The notes below the pieces were generated by a model that was not told where the DNA came from, did not search any database, and worked only from the letters and a program-made list of their open reading frames with translations. A stretch of 64,000 nt of DNA from Pseudomonas entomophila L48 (GTDB lineage Bacteria; Pseudomonadota; Gammaproteobacteria; Pseudomonadales; Pseudomonadaceae), in assembly GCF_000026105.1 (NCBI RefSeq), contig NC_008027.1:5290501-5354500 (forward strand), written 5' to 3'. The position numbers were made by a program, and so were the translations under genes. This document shows positions 1-9,210 of this stretch, piece by piece. The number at the start of each line of letters is the position of its first letter. Position 1 is the first letter of the stretch.

Positions 1-1020
1 CGTCTCGTTGTGCGCACGGGCATCGTCGATGGCCAGCAACAGCTGTTCCAGGCTCAACACACCACGCTCCGAGCCCTCCTCGCGCTGGATGGCCCGGCGC
101 AGCTCGGGGGCGCTGATGGCGGCGGTACCGAGCTTGCCGACCACGATGCCGGCCGCCAGGTTGGCCAGGGCGACGGCATGGGGCAGGTCCTCGCCGGCGG
201 CAATCGCAGCGGCAAGGGTCGAAATCACGGTATCACCGGCACCGGTCACATCGAACACTTCACGGGCACGAGCCGGCAGGTGCAGGGCCGGATGGCCGAC
301 GCGCAGCAGGGTCATGCCATGCTCGCCACGGGTCACCAGCAAGGCGCCGAGGTCCAGCTCTTCCAGCAGCTTCAAGCCTTTGGCAACCAGTTCGGCCTCG
401 TCGGCACAGCGCCCGACGATGGCCTCGAACTCGCTCAGGTTCGGCGTGATCAGGCTGGCGCCACGGTAGATCGAGAAATCCTTGCCCTTGGGGTCGGCCA
501 GGACCGGGATCTGCTTCTGGCGAGCGGCCTGGATCAGCGCCTGGTGATTGCGCAGCGCGCCCTTGCCATAGTCGGACAAGACCAGGACCTTGACGCCTTC
601 GAGCAGCCCTTCGACCTCTTCCCCCAGCGACAAGGGATCGGTGGCGAAAGGCTCTTCGAAATCGATGCGCAGCAACTGCTGGTGCCGGCTCATGACCCGC
701 AGCTTGACGATGGTCGGCTGGTGGGCGATGCGCTGGAAGATCGAACGCACGCCGGCAGCCTGCAGGCTGTTGGCGAGGCTGTCGGCAGCCTCGTCCTGGC
801 CGGTGACACCGACCAGCGAGGCGGGCGCGCCGAGGGCGGCGATGTTCAAGGCCACGTTGGCCGCGCCACCGGGGCGATCCTCGATCTGGTCGACCTTGAC
901 TACCGGCACTGGCGCCTCGGGCGAAATACGTGAAGTACCGCCATGCCAGTAGCGGTCGAGCATGACATCGCCGACCACCAATACCGGGGCTTGATCGAAA
1001 CGCGGCATGGACAACTTCAT
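1..1020 (-). CDS. hldE: Bifunctional heptose-7-phosphate kinase / heptose-1-phosphate adenylyltransferase HldE, 3' end cut by window
   Basis: HldE makes ADP-heptose for the inner core of lipopolysaccharide in the cytoplasm: the N-terminal ribokinase-fold domain phosphorylates D-glycero-D-manno-heptose 7-phosphate and the C-terminal nucleotidyltransferase domain adds AMP. Only the first 340 residues are in the window, which is essentially the kinase domain. It shows a PfkB-type GGAANVA motif near residues 51-57 and the DVTGAGDT anion-hole/catalytic motif near residue 260. The second domain, expected to begin around residue 340, lies beyond the left edge. The reading frame is open to base 1. 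The ATG at 1018-1020 gives the family N-terminus (MKLSMPRFD). It follows msbA on the same strand, as in other pseudomonads, so co-transcription with waaL-msbA is likely. Family assignment is secure; the kinase sub-reaction is known for the family, not tested here. Confidence 0.95.
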   Translation of the reverse strand, partial: MKLSMPRFDQAPVLVVGDVMLDRYWHGGTSRISPEAPVPVVKVDQIEDRPGGAANVALNIAALGAPASLVGVTGQDEAADSLANSLQAAGVRSIFQRIAHQPTIVKLRVMSRHQQLLRIDFEEPFATDPLSLGEEVEGLLEGVKVLVLSDYGKGALRNHQALIQAARQKQIPVLADPKGKDFSIYRGASLITPNLSEFEAIVGRCADEAELVAKGLKLLEELDLGALLVTRGEHGMTLLRVGHPALHLPARAREVFDVTGAGDTVISTLAAAIAAGEDLPHAVALANLAAGIVVGKLGTAAISAPELRRAIQREEGSERGVLSLEQLLLAIDDARAHNET

Positions 1021-1115
1021 GGGCAACCCATATGAAAAAGTGAACAGGGGCAGGATATTAGCACAGGGGCGAGGATGGCTTTACGGCCACCTGCATCTGT
1101 GAACATCGTGGTGTC

Positions 1116-1140
1116 AATCGGGGCCCTGCAGGCCCCGATT
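1116..1140 (-). terminator. Perfect hairpin between msbA and hldE
   Basis: Ten-base arms AATCGGGGCC and GGCCCCGATT flank a CTGCA loop, 10 bases beyond the msbA stop codon. No T-tract follows on the minus strand, so it may be a processing or mRNA-stability hairpin, or a partial attenuator, rather than a full intrinsic terminator. Confidence 0.4.
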
Positions 1141-1149
1141 CTCGAGGGG

Positions 1150-2958
1150 TCAGGTGATGTCGGCGTTTTCCGGTGCGTCCAGCCCCATGGCGTGCAGGCG
1201 GGCATAATAGCCATTGGCCGCGAGGAGTTCGGCGTGGGTGCCGCGCTCCACCAGGCGGCCCTGGTCCATCACCAGGATCATGTCCGCCTTCTCGATGGTC
1301 GACAGGCGGTGGGCGATCACCAGCGTGGTACGCCCCTGCATGACATGGTCCAGGGCCGCCTGGATATGGCGCTCGGACTCGGTGTCGAGGGCCGAAGTCG
1401 CCTCGTCGAGGATCAGCAATGGCGCGTTCTTCAACAGGGCTCGGGCAATCGCCAGGCGCTGGCGCTGGCCCCCGGACAGCAGCACGCCGTTCTCGCCTAC
1501 TTCGGTGTCGAAGCCTTTGGGCAACTGGTCGACGAATTCCTTGGCATAGGCATCGGCCGCCGCTGCCTCGATGTCCTCGCGCGGCGCACCGGCAAGGTCA
1601 CCGTAGGCGATGTTATTGGCCACCGTGTCGTTGAACAGGGTCACATGCTGGGTCACCTGAGACACATGCTGGCGCAGGTTGCGCAGGCGGTACTGCTCGA
1701 TCTCCACGCCATCAAGCAGGATCTGCCCTTCGCTGTGGTGGTAGAAGCGCGGGATCAATGCCGCGAGCGTCGACTTGCCACTGCCGGAGCGCCCCACCAG
1801 TGCGATCATCTGGCCCGGCTCGGCGGTGAAGCTGATATCGCTGAGTACCTGGCGCTCGGTACCGGGGTAGGTGAAGCTGAGGTTGCGCACCTCCAGACGA
1901 CCCTCGACTCGCGGCTTCTCGATGGTGCCGCTATCAACTTCGGTTTGTTCGTCCAACTGTTCAAAGATGCTCTCGGCGCCCGCCAGGCCCTTCTGGATGG
2001 TCGAGCTGACCTCGGAAAGCTGGCGGATAGGCTTGGGCAACAGGCCGGCAGCAGTGATGTAGGCGACCAGGTCCCCGGCCGACGCCTCGCCACGCAAGAA
2101 CAGCACCAGGAACATCAACACGGCCATCGCGGTGTAGATCACCAACTGCAACAGTGGCGTGTACAGGGCGCCGGTCTTGGTCATGCGCAGTTGTTTGTCG
2201 GTGTTACTCTGGCTGGCCTTGCTGAAACGCTGCTCCTCGTAGCGCTCACCGCCAAAACTACGTACCACCCGGTAACCCTGGATGGTCTCGGAGGCGACAT
2301 GTGTCACGTCGCCCATGGCCACCTGGATCTTCTTGCTCTGCTTGCGGAATTTCTTGCTGGCAGTGCTGACCATTACGGCGATGACCGGCAGGATCGCAAG
2401 CATGACCAATGTGAGCTGCCAGTTCATCCACAGCAGGTAGACGAACAGGAACACCACCGTCAGGCCTTCGCGGATCACGACCTTGATCGCATCAGTTGCC
2501 GCGCCGGTGACCATCGTCACGTTGAAGGTGATACGCGAGATCAGGTGACCGGAGTTGTGGTTGTCGAAATAGCGGTTAGGCAGTACCAGCAGCTTGTTGA
2601 ACAGCTCGACCCGCAAATCATGCACCAGGCAGAGCGATACCTTGGCCAGGAAGTAGTTGCCCAGGAACGAGCCCAGGCCTTGCCAGGCGGCGATAAGGAT
2701 GATCAGCAACGGTACTGCCTGCAGCAGTTGCAGGTCACGCAGGTACGGCACGTCGGGAAATAGCACGGCCTCAGGGTTGCTGAGGCCGTCGACGAAGTAC
2801 TTGAGGATCCCGGCCAGCATGGGCTGGGTGGAGGCGAAGATCACGAAGCCCACGATGCTCAGCAGGAAGATGCCGATGTAGGGTTTCACATAGCTCAACA
2901 GCCGGAAGTAGATCTTCAGGCTGGAGGAATTTTCCGCAGGGCGCGGTGTTTCGGCCAT
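1150..2958 (-). CDS. msbA: Lipid A export ATP-binding/permease protein MsbA
   Basis: MsbA is the inner-membrane homodimeric ABC exporter that flips lipid A-core from the cytoplasmic to the periplasmic leaflet, where WaaL can add O-antigen. The 602-residue protein has the expected half-transporter layout: six membrane helices over about residues 20-310, then a nucleotide-binding domain. That domain has Walker A GRSGSGKST near 389, the ABC signature LSGGQRQR near 494, Walker B LLILDE near 514 and the switch histidine in VIAHRLST. I chose the ATG at 2958. A TTG at 2964 would add two residues but is less likely. The waaL stop codon lies 2 bases upstream of the start, indicating translational coupling. 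Length and motifs match the family well. Confidence 0.95.
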   Translation of the reverse strand: MAETPRPAENSSSLKIYFRLLSYVKPYIGIFLLSIVGFVIFASTQPMLAGILKYFVDGLSNPEAVLFPDVPYLRDLQLLQAVPLLIILIAAWQGLGSFLGNYFLAKVSLCLVHDLRVELFNKLLVLPNRYFDNHNSGHLISRITFNVTMVTGAATDAIKVVIREGLTVVFLFVYLLWMNWQLTLVMLAILPVIAVMVSTASKKFRKQSKKIQVAMGDVTHVASETIQGYRVVRSFGGERYEEQRFSKASQSNTDKQLRMTKTGALYTPLLQLVIYTAMAVLMFLVLFLRGEASAGDLVAYITAAGLLPKPIRQLSEVSSTIQKGLAGAESIFEQLDEQTEVDSGTIEKPRVEGRLEVRNLSFTYPGTERQVLSDISFTAEPGQMIALVGRSGSGKSTLAALIPRFYHHSEGQILLDGVEIEQYRLRNLRQHVSQVTQHVTLFNDTVANNIAYGDLAGAPREDIEAAAADAYAKEFVDQLPKGFDTEVGENGVLLSGGQRQRLAIARALLKNAPLLILDEATSALDTESERHIQAALDHVMQGRTTLVIAHRLSTIEKADMILVMDQGRLVERGTHAELLAANGYYARLHAMGLDAPENADIT

Positions 2959-2960
2959 CG

Positions 2961-4148
2961 TCAAGCTCGCTGTACAGGTTGAACCGGCGATTTTACCACA
3001 GGCTTGTCACCGGGCCGCGCTCCAGGTAGCAACATCGCCAACCCCACCGGCAACCAACTGACGAACCATTCGGCGCGTGGCGTGCCTGTCAGGCTTGCTG
3101 CGTCGAACTGCATCGCCAGGGTGGAGAACACCCACAGGCTCAACAACACCTTGCCGAACGGGGTCGAGCGCGCTCGTATGATCTCGCCCAGGGTGAACAG
3201 CCATACCGCGATCCACAGCAGCATGCCCGGCAGACCGAGTTCGACGGCAACATGGGTGAACATGTTATGGGTGTGATCGAACTGCAGGCCGGCTGCCTCG
3301 ACCCGATAGAACGCCCCCAGTCCAAGCCCGGTCCAGGGATGCTCGCCGATCATTTGCAGGGCCACCTGGAATATCTCCGGGCGGTAAGATGAGCCACGCA
3401 GCATGATCAAGTCATAGGCCATGTAGGTTGCAGCACTCCCCACGACCAACACGCCCATGGCAAGGGCACCACTGAAGCGACTACGGAACCAGAGCGGCGC
3501 AAGCAGCACGGTGAGCGCCACGGACAGGAGCGCGCCCCGGCTTTGAGTGAGTGCGACAAACGCCCCCAGGCACGCGAGTGCGGCCAACCACCCCAATTGC
3601 AGCCCCCGATTCCGAGGGCAGTCGAACAACAACCAGATGATCGCCGCGCCAATGACATAGGCACCGAGAATCGGGTGGGAGATCTCCCCGATCCCCTCGA
3701 GCCGGGTATTAAGCGGATAGCCGAGCACACTGTAGAAGCGAATGATCGATACCAGCGCCGCGACGGCCAGCAGCGCCCCGCCAACGCGCAAAAGTACGCG
3801 GCTACGCTCCTCACCCCGCGGCGCCAGCAATGGGAAAGCCATCAGAAATACCAGGATGTACAGCAGACGCTTGACTTCGCGCGAGCCTTCCTCGGTGGAG
3901 GACCAGGCGAGCGTCGCGGCACTCCAGGCCAGCAACAAGGCGATACTGGCCCACAAGGCACGCTGACGGCGCCATGCCTGGGCAAAAAGATGCCGGGCCG
4001 GCCAAGCCAGCAACAAGGTCGGCAACCACAGGAACAGCAGCAGCCCCTGCTGGTACAGCTTGTTGCTCGGTGCCAGCGCAATCGCCGCCAGGAACCAGGC
4101 AAAACCCAACCCCAACCAGGCTTGCACCCAGCGCTTTTCGTAGAACAT
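2961..4148 (-). CDS. waaL: O-antigen ligase WaaL family membrane protein
   Basis: WaaL-type ligases join undecaprenyl-linked O-polysaccharide to lipid A-core on the periplasmic face of the inner membrane. The 395-residue protein is almost wholly hydrophobic, with about ten to twelve membrane helices. It carries the Wzy_C/O-antigen-ligase signature region: ALTQSRGALLS near the middle and DHTHNMFTHVAVELGLPG in the large periplasmic loop. The ATG at 4148 has GGGGG about 6 bases upstream; an upstream GTG-type extension to 4208 looks spurious. It lies just before msbA, as in the Pseudomonas core locus. Sequence alone cannot fully separate a ligase from an O-antigen polymerase, but position between msbA and core glycosyltransferase genes favours the ligase. 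Confidence 0.85.
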   Translation of the reverse strand: MFYEKRWVQAWLGLGFAWFLAAIALAPSNKLYQQGLLLFLWLPTLLLAWPARHLFAQAWRRQRALWASIALLLAWSAATLAWSSTEEGSREVKRLLYILVFLMAFPLLAPRGEERSRVLLRVGGALLAVAALVSIIRFYSVLGYPLNTRLEGIGEISHPILGAYVIGAAIIWLLFDCPRNRGLQLGWLAALACLGAFVALTQSRGALLSVALTVLLAPLWFRSRFSGALAMGVLVVGSAATYMAYDLIMLRGSSYRPEIFQVALQMIGEHPWTGLGLGAFYRVEAAGLQFDHTHNMFTHVAVELGLPGMLLWIAVWLFTLGEIIRARSTPFGKVLLSLWVFSTLAMQFDAASLTGTPRAEWFVSWLPVGLAMLLPGARPGDKPVVKSPVQPVQRA

Positions 4149-4251
4149 CAGTTTCCCCCGATGAATCGAACTCACACCCGCATGGTGCTTCCGGGCAATT
4201 TTCGGCATTATGGCCGGTCATTTTGCTTGCCCAGAAGACAAGGCCACCCCA

Positions 4252-4857
4252 ATGCAATGCTCCCGGCTAACCCAGGTCGACTTCGATCAGCTGACACACG
4301 GCGCCACGATTCTTGAAGCAGACAGCCATGGCGCCAAAGTCTACCTGCTTGAGGATGGAAACATCCTCAAGGTTTTTCGTCGCAAACGCCTGATTTCATC
4401 CGCATTGCTGCGGCCGTATTCGCAGCGCTTCGTCGACAACGCCCTGCACCTCGCGCAACTGGGCTTTCCAACCCTGGAGGTGATCAGCCATCACAAGCTG
4501 GCACTGCCAGGTCGCACGGCCGTACTCTACCGCCCGCTCCCGGGGCGAACCCTGCTACAGCTGTCGCGTGAGGGCAGTTTCGACTGGGAGCAACACTTGC
4601 CACGGCTGGTGGACCTGGTTCGCCGGATGCACCGCTCGGGCATCTACTTCCGCTCGCTGCACCTGGGCAATGTGGTGGAAACTCCCGAAGGAGTCCTGGG
4701 GCTGATCGACGTCGCCGACATGCGTTTCCTGCGTGCCCCACTTTCATCGCGGATGGTAAGGCGCAACGTTCGCCACATGGTGCGTTACATCGAGCGTGAA
4801 CGGCTCGCCAACCAGTTCCCCCTGGAAGCGTTCGAGGCAGCACTCTCGCAACACTGA
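4252..4857 (+). CDS. Kdo/WaaP-like lipopolysaccharide kinase family protein ('toluene tolerance' annotation)
   Basis: The 201-residue protein resembles the small kinase-like proteins next to waaL in pseudomonads (PA4998 position), often annotated as toluene tolerance or 3-deoxy-D-manno-octulosonate kinase-like. A protein-kinase-like C-lobe is visible: FRSLHLGNVV looks like the catalytic loop (HxxN pattern) and LIDVADMRF resembles the metal-binding DFG-equivalent strand. KVFRRK near residue 46 could supply the ATP-binding lysine. This suggests phosphorylation of a core sugar at the cytoplasmic face of the membrane, by inference. I chose the ATG at 4252 (AAGG 8 bases upstream); an alternative start at 4210 adds 14 residues. 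It is divergent from waaL and convergent with the next glycosyltransferase, the stop codons being 3 bases apart. Confidence 0.75.
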   Translation: MQCSRLTQVDFDQLTHGATILEADSHGAKVYLLEDGNILKVFRRKRLISSALLRPYSQRFVDNALHLAQLGFPTLEVISHHKLALPGRTAVLYRPLPGRTLLQLSREGSFDWEQHLPRLVDLVRRMHRSGIYFRSLHLGNVVETPEGVLGLIDVADMRFLRAPLSSRMVRRNVRHMVRYIERERLANQFPLEAFEAALSQH

Positions 4858-4860
4858 ACG

Positions 4861-5955
4861 TCAACGTTTCAGCAAGCCGGCCGAGCCCTCCTTGAAGGCC
4901 TCCCATCGCTCTTGCGGTGCCAAGGCTCGCCACTGCTCATGGGCCTGAGCAGCAGCATCACGCCGGCTGCATTGGCCGATCGCGTCGGCCCAGGCGCCCA
5001 GATCACCCACGGGCAGGTAGCATCCCGCCTCGCCCAACTGCTCGCGAAACACTGGCAAGTCGCTGCAGAACACCGGTACGCCTGACAGCACGGCCTCCTG
5101 CACTACCAAGCCAAGCCCTTCCGAGCGGGAAGGCACCAACAACCAGTCAAAGGCCGGGTACAGCCGGATCAGGTCATCTCGATGCCCACCGAAGTGCACG
5201 CTGCCCTCGACGCCAAGCGCCTTGGCCTGCGCCTCCAGCCGAGCGCGTAGCGGACCTCCACCAAGAATGGCCAGACGCAAATCGGGTTGACGCTCCCGCA
5301 CCTGGGCGAATGCCTCGATCAGCATTTCGAAGCCCTTGCCCTCGACCAGGCGCCCCACAGCGCCCAGCAAAGGCCCTTGCACCGGAAGCGCCAGCGCCTG
5401 GCGGGCCTCTTCCCGATCCAGCAACTGCTGGGTGAATGCCTGGGGGTCCAGGGACATCCGCAAGGTGCCCACCGGGCAGCCAAGCCCCTGTTCAAGCGAA
5501 CGCGCCAATGTCGCGGATACGGCAGCGATACTCAGTTGCTCGGGTGGCAGGCTGCGAAACAGCCTGACATCGCTTGTGCTCAGACGCGTCTTGCCATGGA
5601 ACAGCACGATGATCCGCACGCCCGGCGTTTGCCGGACGAGCGGCAAGAGCAGCCGGGCCACGCCCAGCCCGTCCAGCAGCAGCAGGTCTACCGAAGCCTC
5701 GACCAACGCCTTGCGAAGGCGCCAGCGGAGCCATGGCATCGCCAGCACATAAGGCATTCGTCCCTTGAGCAAACGCTGCGGCAAATGCCAACAGCGCACC
5801 TGCCCGAAACTGCTGCACAGACCGTCACCGAGCAACAACCAGTTACAAACCCGCGCGTCCGAGTGCGCATGAACCAGAAGATCCCGATGGACCTTGTGTA
5901 TGGACATGTAGGGCGAGCCGCCCGACCACATCACATTGACGATATTCAACGGCAT
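4861..5955 (-). CDS. GT4-family (GT-B fold) glycosyltransferase
   Basis: This 364-residue enzyme probably adds a sugar to the lipopolysaccharide outer core from a nucleotide-sugar donor. The C-terminal half is a typical Glycos_transf_1 domain: GRLVEGKGFEMLIEAF, then SRSEGLGLVVQEAVLSG, which holds the E-x7-E donor-binding pair. The N-terminal half (NVMWSGGSPYMSIHKV) is the acceptor-binding Rossmann domain. I chose the ATG at 5955, with AAAGGGG just upstream; the open frame to 6000 has no better start. It is the last gene of a minus-strand run coming from the carbamoyltransferase. Donor and linkage cannot be read from sequence. Confidence 0.85.
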   Translation of the reverse strand: MPLNIVNVMWSGGSPYMSIHKVHRDLLVHAHSDARVCNWLLLGDGLCSSFGQVRCWHLPQRLLKGRMPYVLAMPWLRWRLRKALVEASVDLLLLDGLGVARLLLPLVRQTPGVRIIVLFHGKTRLSTSDVRLFRSLPPEQLSIAAVSATLARSLEQGLGCPVGTLRMSLDPQAFTQQLLDREEARQALALPVQGPLLGAVGRLVEGKGFEMLIEAFAQVRERQPDLRLAILGGGPLRARLEAQAKALGVEGSVHFGGHRDDLIRLYPAFDWLLVPSRSEGLGLVVQEAVLSGVPVFCSDLPVFREQLGEAGCYLPVGDLGAWADAIGQCSRRDAAAQAHEQWRALAPQERWEAFKEGSAGLLKR

Positions 5956-5996
5956 TGCGCCCCTTTCAGGAGTCCGTGGGCTTCGTATGAGCCGTA

Positions 5997-6770
5997 TCAA
6001 TGTGCCAGGAAACCGATCCCCAGCCCAACCACCAGCCCGAGCAACGACGATAGCGCAAACTTCACCCGATCCCGTTGCCGACGGCGGACCTTGCGTTGAA
6101 CCTCCTCCGGTACGGTCACGTGCATGCCGAAGCCGGTATGCAGTACCGCGTCACCTTCGAGGGTCACTGCCGTCAGGTTCAACTCGGCATAACGACGCGA
6201 CAGCGCCTTCTCTCCAGAATAGGCCGCATAAGGCGCGCAGCATTGATAATCGCTCAAGCGCCGCAGCCCCGGGTTGAGCGAGAAGGCCTGCCACTCGGCT
6301 TTTTCGGAGATCAGCGGGTAGCAAGGCACGCCAGCGATCACCTGGCGATCACCCAGGTGGATGTACGGGCTGTGAATGGCCAGGTCGTGGGCGTGACTGC
6401 GCAGCCAGACCTGAAGCAGGTGTGGGCTGACTTCGAGGATTGCGCGGGAATCCTCGACGAACCCTGGGCGATAGAAACGCCAGTCATCCTCGCAATGGAA
6501 GATGAACGGTGTCCGCACACGGCTGTAGGCCAGGTCGATCGACGCCAGCTGGCCCAGCTTGGGTCGGTTCACGAATACCGTGCAATGCCCTTTCCAGTGC
6601 TCCGGCACCGCGTCATGCACCGCATCGTTGCCCGAGTCTTCGGTGATGAAGACCTCGCGGACCGTTGCGGTGTTGTACCGGTCAAAGCTTTCCAGGGTTT
6701 CCTTGAGCAGGTCGAAACGCCCGCAACTCGTCACCACCAGGGTGACATCACTTACATCGGAAAAACGCAC
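5997..6770 (-). CDS. GT2-family glycosyltransferase with C-terminal membrane helix
   Basis: This 257-residue GT-A fold transferase sits in the position of P. aeruginosa wapR, the rhamnosyltransferase that primes the O-antigen-capped core; orthology is uncertain. VTLVVTSCGRFDLLKETLES is the GT2 N-terminal nucleotide-binding strand and FHCEDDWRFY carries the acidic metal-binding (DxD-like) motif. The last 20 or so residues (SSLLGLVVGLGIGFLAH) form a single hydrophobic helix that would anchor it to the inner membrane, following a very basic stretch KVRRRQRDR. The GTG at 6770 has a strong GGAGG 7 bases upstream and is preferred over an upstream in-frame GTG at 6800. The gap to the downstream GT4 gene is 41 bases. 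Confidence 0.82.
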   Translation of the reverse strand: MRFSDVSDVTLVVTSCGRFDLLKETLESFDRYNTATVREVFITEDSGNDAVHDAVPEHWKGHCTVFVNRPKLGQLASIDLAYSRVRTPFIFHCEDDWRFYRPGFVEDSRAILEVSPHLLQVWLRSHAHDLAIHSPYIHLGDRQVIAGVPCYPLISEKAEWQAFSLNPGLRRLSDYQCCAPYAAYSGEKALSRRYAELNLTAVTLEGDAVLHTGFGMHVTVPEEVQRKVRRRQRDRVKFALSSLLGLVVGLGIGFLAH

Positions 6771-6833
6771 GGGGTTCCCTCCGCCTCGCGGCAGGTACAC
6801 TTCATGCCCATCGTTGATGGGCGAATCAAAAAT

Positions 6834-7790
6834 TCAGATCCCGAGCTGCAGGCGCAGGCGCTGCCAAGGGGTCAGCGGTGGATGAGGCCGCAGCGCGGGG
6901 CTCATGTGTTCGACAATGCTACGGCCGACCTGGGCAAAACTGAAGCGGGAAGTCGCCAGTTCACAACCTTTTACAGCTATGCGTGCCGCCAGTTCCGGCT
7001 CATCGCGCAACCGGCGCAACTTGGCCTGCAACACCGGGATGCTGTCGTAGAGCACGACGTTGTGCATGTCCTCGAGGCCCAAGGCGCGGTTTTCCTGCTC
7101 ACCTTGGTCATAGGCCAGCAGCACGCAACCACAGGCCATTGCCTCGAAGTTCTTGATCATGTACTCGCCCATGCCCACATCGGCACTGACGAAGAAGCGG
7201 ATGCGATTGAGCGTGTTGCAGTAATCCTCGCCCGACTTGGTCCGGGTGACCACCAGGTTCTCCACCCGCCCCAGTTCGTCCAGCAGTGCCTTGCGACCGC
7301 TGTAGGCGACGCTGTTGGTGCTGCCCACGAACGCCAGCTCGATGTCACGCTCGCGCCCCTGGTCGGTGAGCAATTGCTCGTCATAGCCCTTGGGCACGAA
7401 TACTGCGTCAAAACCTTCCTGGCGCAGGCGCTCGCTGACCATGTAGCCGGAACTGATGACCCGCGCCCATGGCAGCTTGCGGTAGTGCGCGCTGAACTTG
7501 CCGGTGTACTTGCAGGGGATGTAGTTCTGGTAAGCGTCGTGCTCGAGGATCACCAGGTTGGGGATGCTGCGGATGAACGCCACCTGGCGGATTTCCTGCT
7601 TGAAGCGCAGGAAGAACACGATGCGGTCGTAGCGCGTGACATCCACCTCGCGCTTGAAATAGCGGCGCAGGTTGCGTTGGTCTTCGCTGCTCAGCCAGCG
7701 CAGGTCGCAGTCGCAGTTGGCCGCGACGCCATCGTACAGGCGGTCGAGAATCGCCCGTTGTTCCTTCTGCACCAGAAATAGGACTTTCAT
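6834..7790 (-). CDS. ssg: Ssg-like glycosyltransferase (PA5001 type)
   Basis: The 318-residue protein matches the Ssg/PA5001 family of putative glycosyltransferases, whose loss alters lipopolysaccharide, exopolysaccharide and surface behaviour in pseudomonads. The C-terminal half shows the GT1-type region ADVGMGEYMIKNFEAMACG, with an acidic donor-binding site, followed by DQGEQEN. The start is the ATG at 7790 with AAGGA 5 bases upstream; the longer open frame to 7916 has no support. It lies 16 bases downstream of the PIG-L gene on the same strand and is probably in the same transcript. Acceptor and donor are unknown; the symbol rests on position and general resemblance. Confidence 0.75.
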   Translation of the reverse strand: MKVLFLVQKEQRAILDRLYDGVAANCDCDLRWLSSEDQRNLRRYFKREVDVTRYDRIVFFLRFKQEIRQVAFIRSIPNLVILEHDAYQNYIPCKYTGKFSAHYRKLPWARVISSGYMVSERLRQEGFDAVFVPKGYDEQLLTDQGRERDIELAFVGSTNSVAYSGRKALLDELGRVENLVVTRTKSGEDYCNTLNRIRFFVSADVGMGEYMIKNFEAMACGCVLLAYDQGEQENRALGLEDMHNVVLYDSIPVLQAKLRRLRDEPELAARIAVKGCELATSRFSFAQVGRSIVEHMSPALRPHPPLTPWQRLRLQLGI

Positions 7791-7806
7791 TGCTTTCCTT
7801 GGGCGC

Positions 7807-9210
7807 TCACAAGTCGCGACGCCAGAACAGTTCATGTCGGCGCACCGCCTTGCGGAAGAACTCGTTCTCTCCGTAGGGCGATGGGCGGCGCCCTGCCAGC
7901 CAGCGTTGCAACGCACGGCGCAGGCGACGCTTGAAGGGGGGCGCGGGCTGCAGGTCGTGCATCATGCCCAGGGCCATGGCCTTGTCGCGCTGGGTATCGA
8001 TATCCAGCACCAGGCTGCAGGGGGCCCAGGCTTCGGCGGCTTCCAGCTGGGGCGGCAGGGCCACGCCATCACCACTGTCGCCCATCGGCCAGCGGTCGTT
8101 GTCATGCAGGTGGTTGGCGTAGCACAGCAAGGTTTCAGGCTGCCACGCCAGACCTTGCAGCGCTTCGAGCACGGCGGCCTGGGCACAGATGTGATCCGGG
8201 TGCGGATCCAGCACCGGATGCGGCATTACCAGAACCTGGGGCCGGGCCAGCTCGAGCAGGGCACGCAGGTCGGCCAGCAGGTTGAGCCAGGTCGGCGCGC
8301 CGTCGGCATCGGCCGGCAGCGGGAACGGGTTGAAACGGCGGAAGGGACGAATGTCGGCAAGATCCGCTTCACGCGAACCCATCGGCTGATCCGGCGCGGC
8401 CTGCATGGCCGGCAATTGCAGGCAGAAGTAACCCAACTGCACGCAGCGCGACTCCGGCACGCCGGCCCAGCGTGGCACGGCGATGCTGTCCCAGGCACGC
8501 AAGCGGCCCTTCAGCCTGGCCGCCTCGGCCTTGGCCAGGCCCATGGCCTGGTAGTGTTCGGCTTCGATCTCACCGGCGGTCAGGGTGACCACCCAGGTTT
8601 CGTCGGCCTGGCTGTACAAGCCATAGGCTGCCAGCTCGGCGTCGTCGGCGTGGGGAGCGATGACCATCACCCGGCGTTTGCGCAGCTCGACCGCCGGGGT
8701 TATCCACAGGCGCGGCGCCCCCTGCAATCGGCAATGCCGACCACGCAGGCGCAACGTGCCGGCCGCCAGCGGCTCGGCCAACCCCGTCAGATTGAGGAAG
8801 CGCACCCCGTTAACGCAACGCTCGAACGTTTGCACATCACTGGCGGCCCCCGCCAGCAGCTCGACACAAGGGTCGAGGAAACGCCCGAGCCAACCGCAGC
8901 GGACTCCGACTTCGAGGATCAATGTCTCGTCGCCTTGCAGCGCAACATCGGTTTGCAGCAGATCGCCTTGCAGGCTTGCTGCGGCTTCGCGAGTGTCCTC
9001 GGCGAAACGGTAGGCATAGTCTTCACCCGGCGAATAGAACAGGTGATCGGCGAACCACGCCTCGTGCGCCGCCCACAGCAGCGGCAGCAACAACAGCGGC
9101 AACCACCAGGCCACCAGCACGCCCAGCACGAGCAGCAGCAGCAGGCCCACCAGCAGCCCCACGCGCTTGTTGCGCCGGTGGCGCTTGAGCAACTGCTGCT
9201 TGCGGCTCAC
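7807..9210 (-). CDS. dnpA: PIG-L family deacetylase, DnpA type
   Basis: PIG-L enzymes are zinc-dependent N-deacetylases of sugars; DnpA (PA5002), at the same locus in P. aeruginosa, was linked to antibiotic tolerance. The 467-residue protein opens with a basic tail and two hydrophobic segments (about residues 17-50, rich in leucine), so it is probably anchored to the inner membrane. The catalytic motif reads VIAPHADDAEL, where most of the superfamily has HPDD, and PHPVLDPHPDH supplies the distal metal-binding histidines. The GTG start at 9210 overlaps the upstream mig-14 stop (GTGA), indicating coupled translation. An inner-core amino sugar is a plausible substrate, by inference only. Confidence 0.8.
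   Translation of the reverse strand: MSRKQQLLKRHRRNKRVGLLVGLLLLLVLGVLVAWWLPLLLLPLLWAAHEAWFADHLFYSPGEDYAYRFAEDTREAAASLQGDLLQTDVALQGDETLILEVGVRCGWLGRFLDPCVELLAGAASDVQTFERCVNGVRFLNLTGLAEPLAAGTLRLRGRHCRLQGAPRLWITPAVELRKRRVMVIAPHADDAELAAYGLYSQADETWVVTLTAGEIEAEHYQAMGLAKAEAARLKGRLRAWDSIAVPRWAGVPESRCVQLGYFCLQLPAMQAAPDQPMGSREADLADIRPFRRFNPFPLPADADGAPTWLNLLADLRALLELARPQVLVMPHPVLDPHPDHICAQAAVLEALQGLAWQPETLLCYANHLHDNDRWPMGDSGDGVALPPQLEAAEAWAPCSLVLDIDTQRDKAMALGMMHDLQPAPPFKRRLRRALQRWLAGRRPSPYGENEFFRKAVRRHELFWRRDL

Noticed and set aside
10-933. Plus-strand open frames over hldE
   Set aside because: Shadows of the kinase domain, which is open on the minus strand to base 1.
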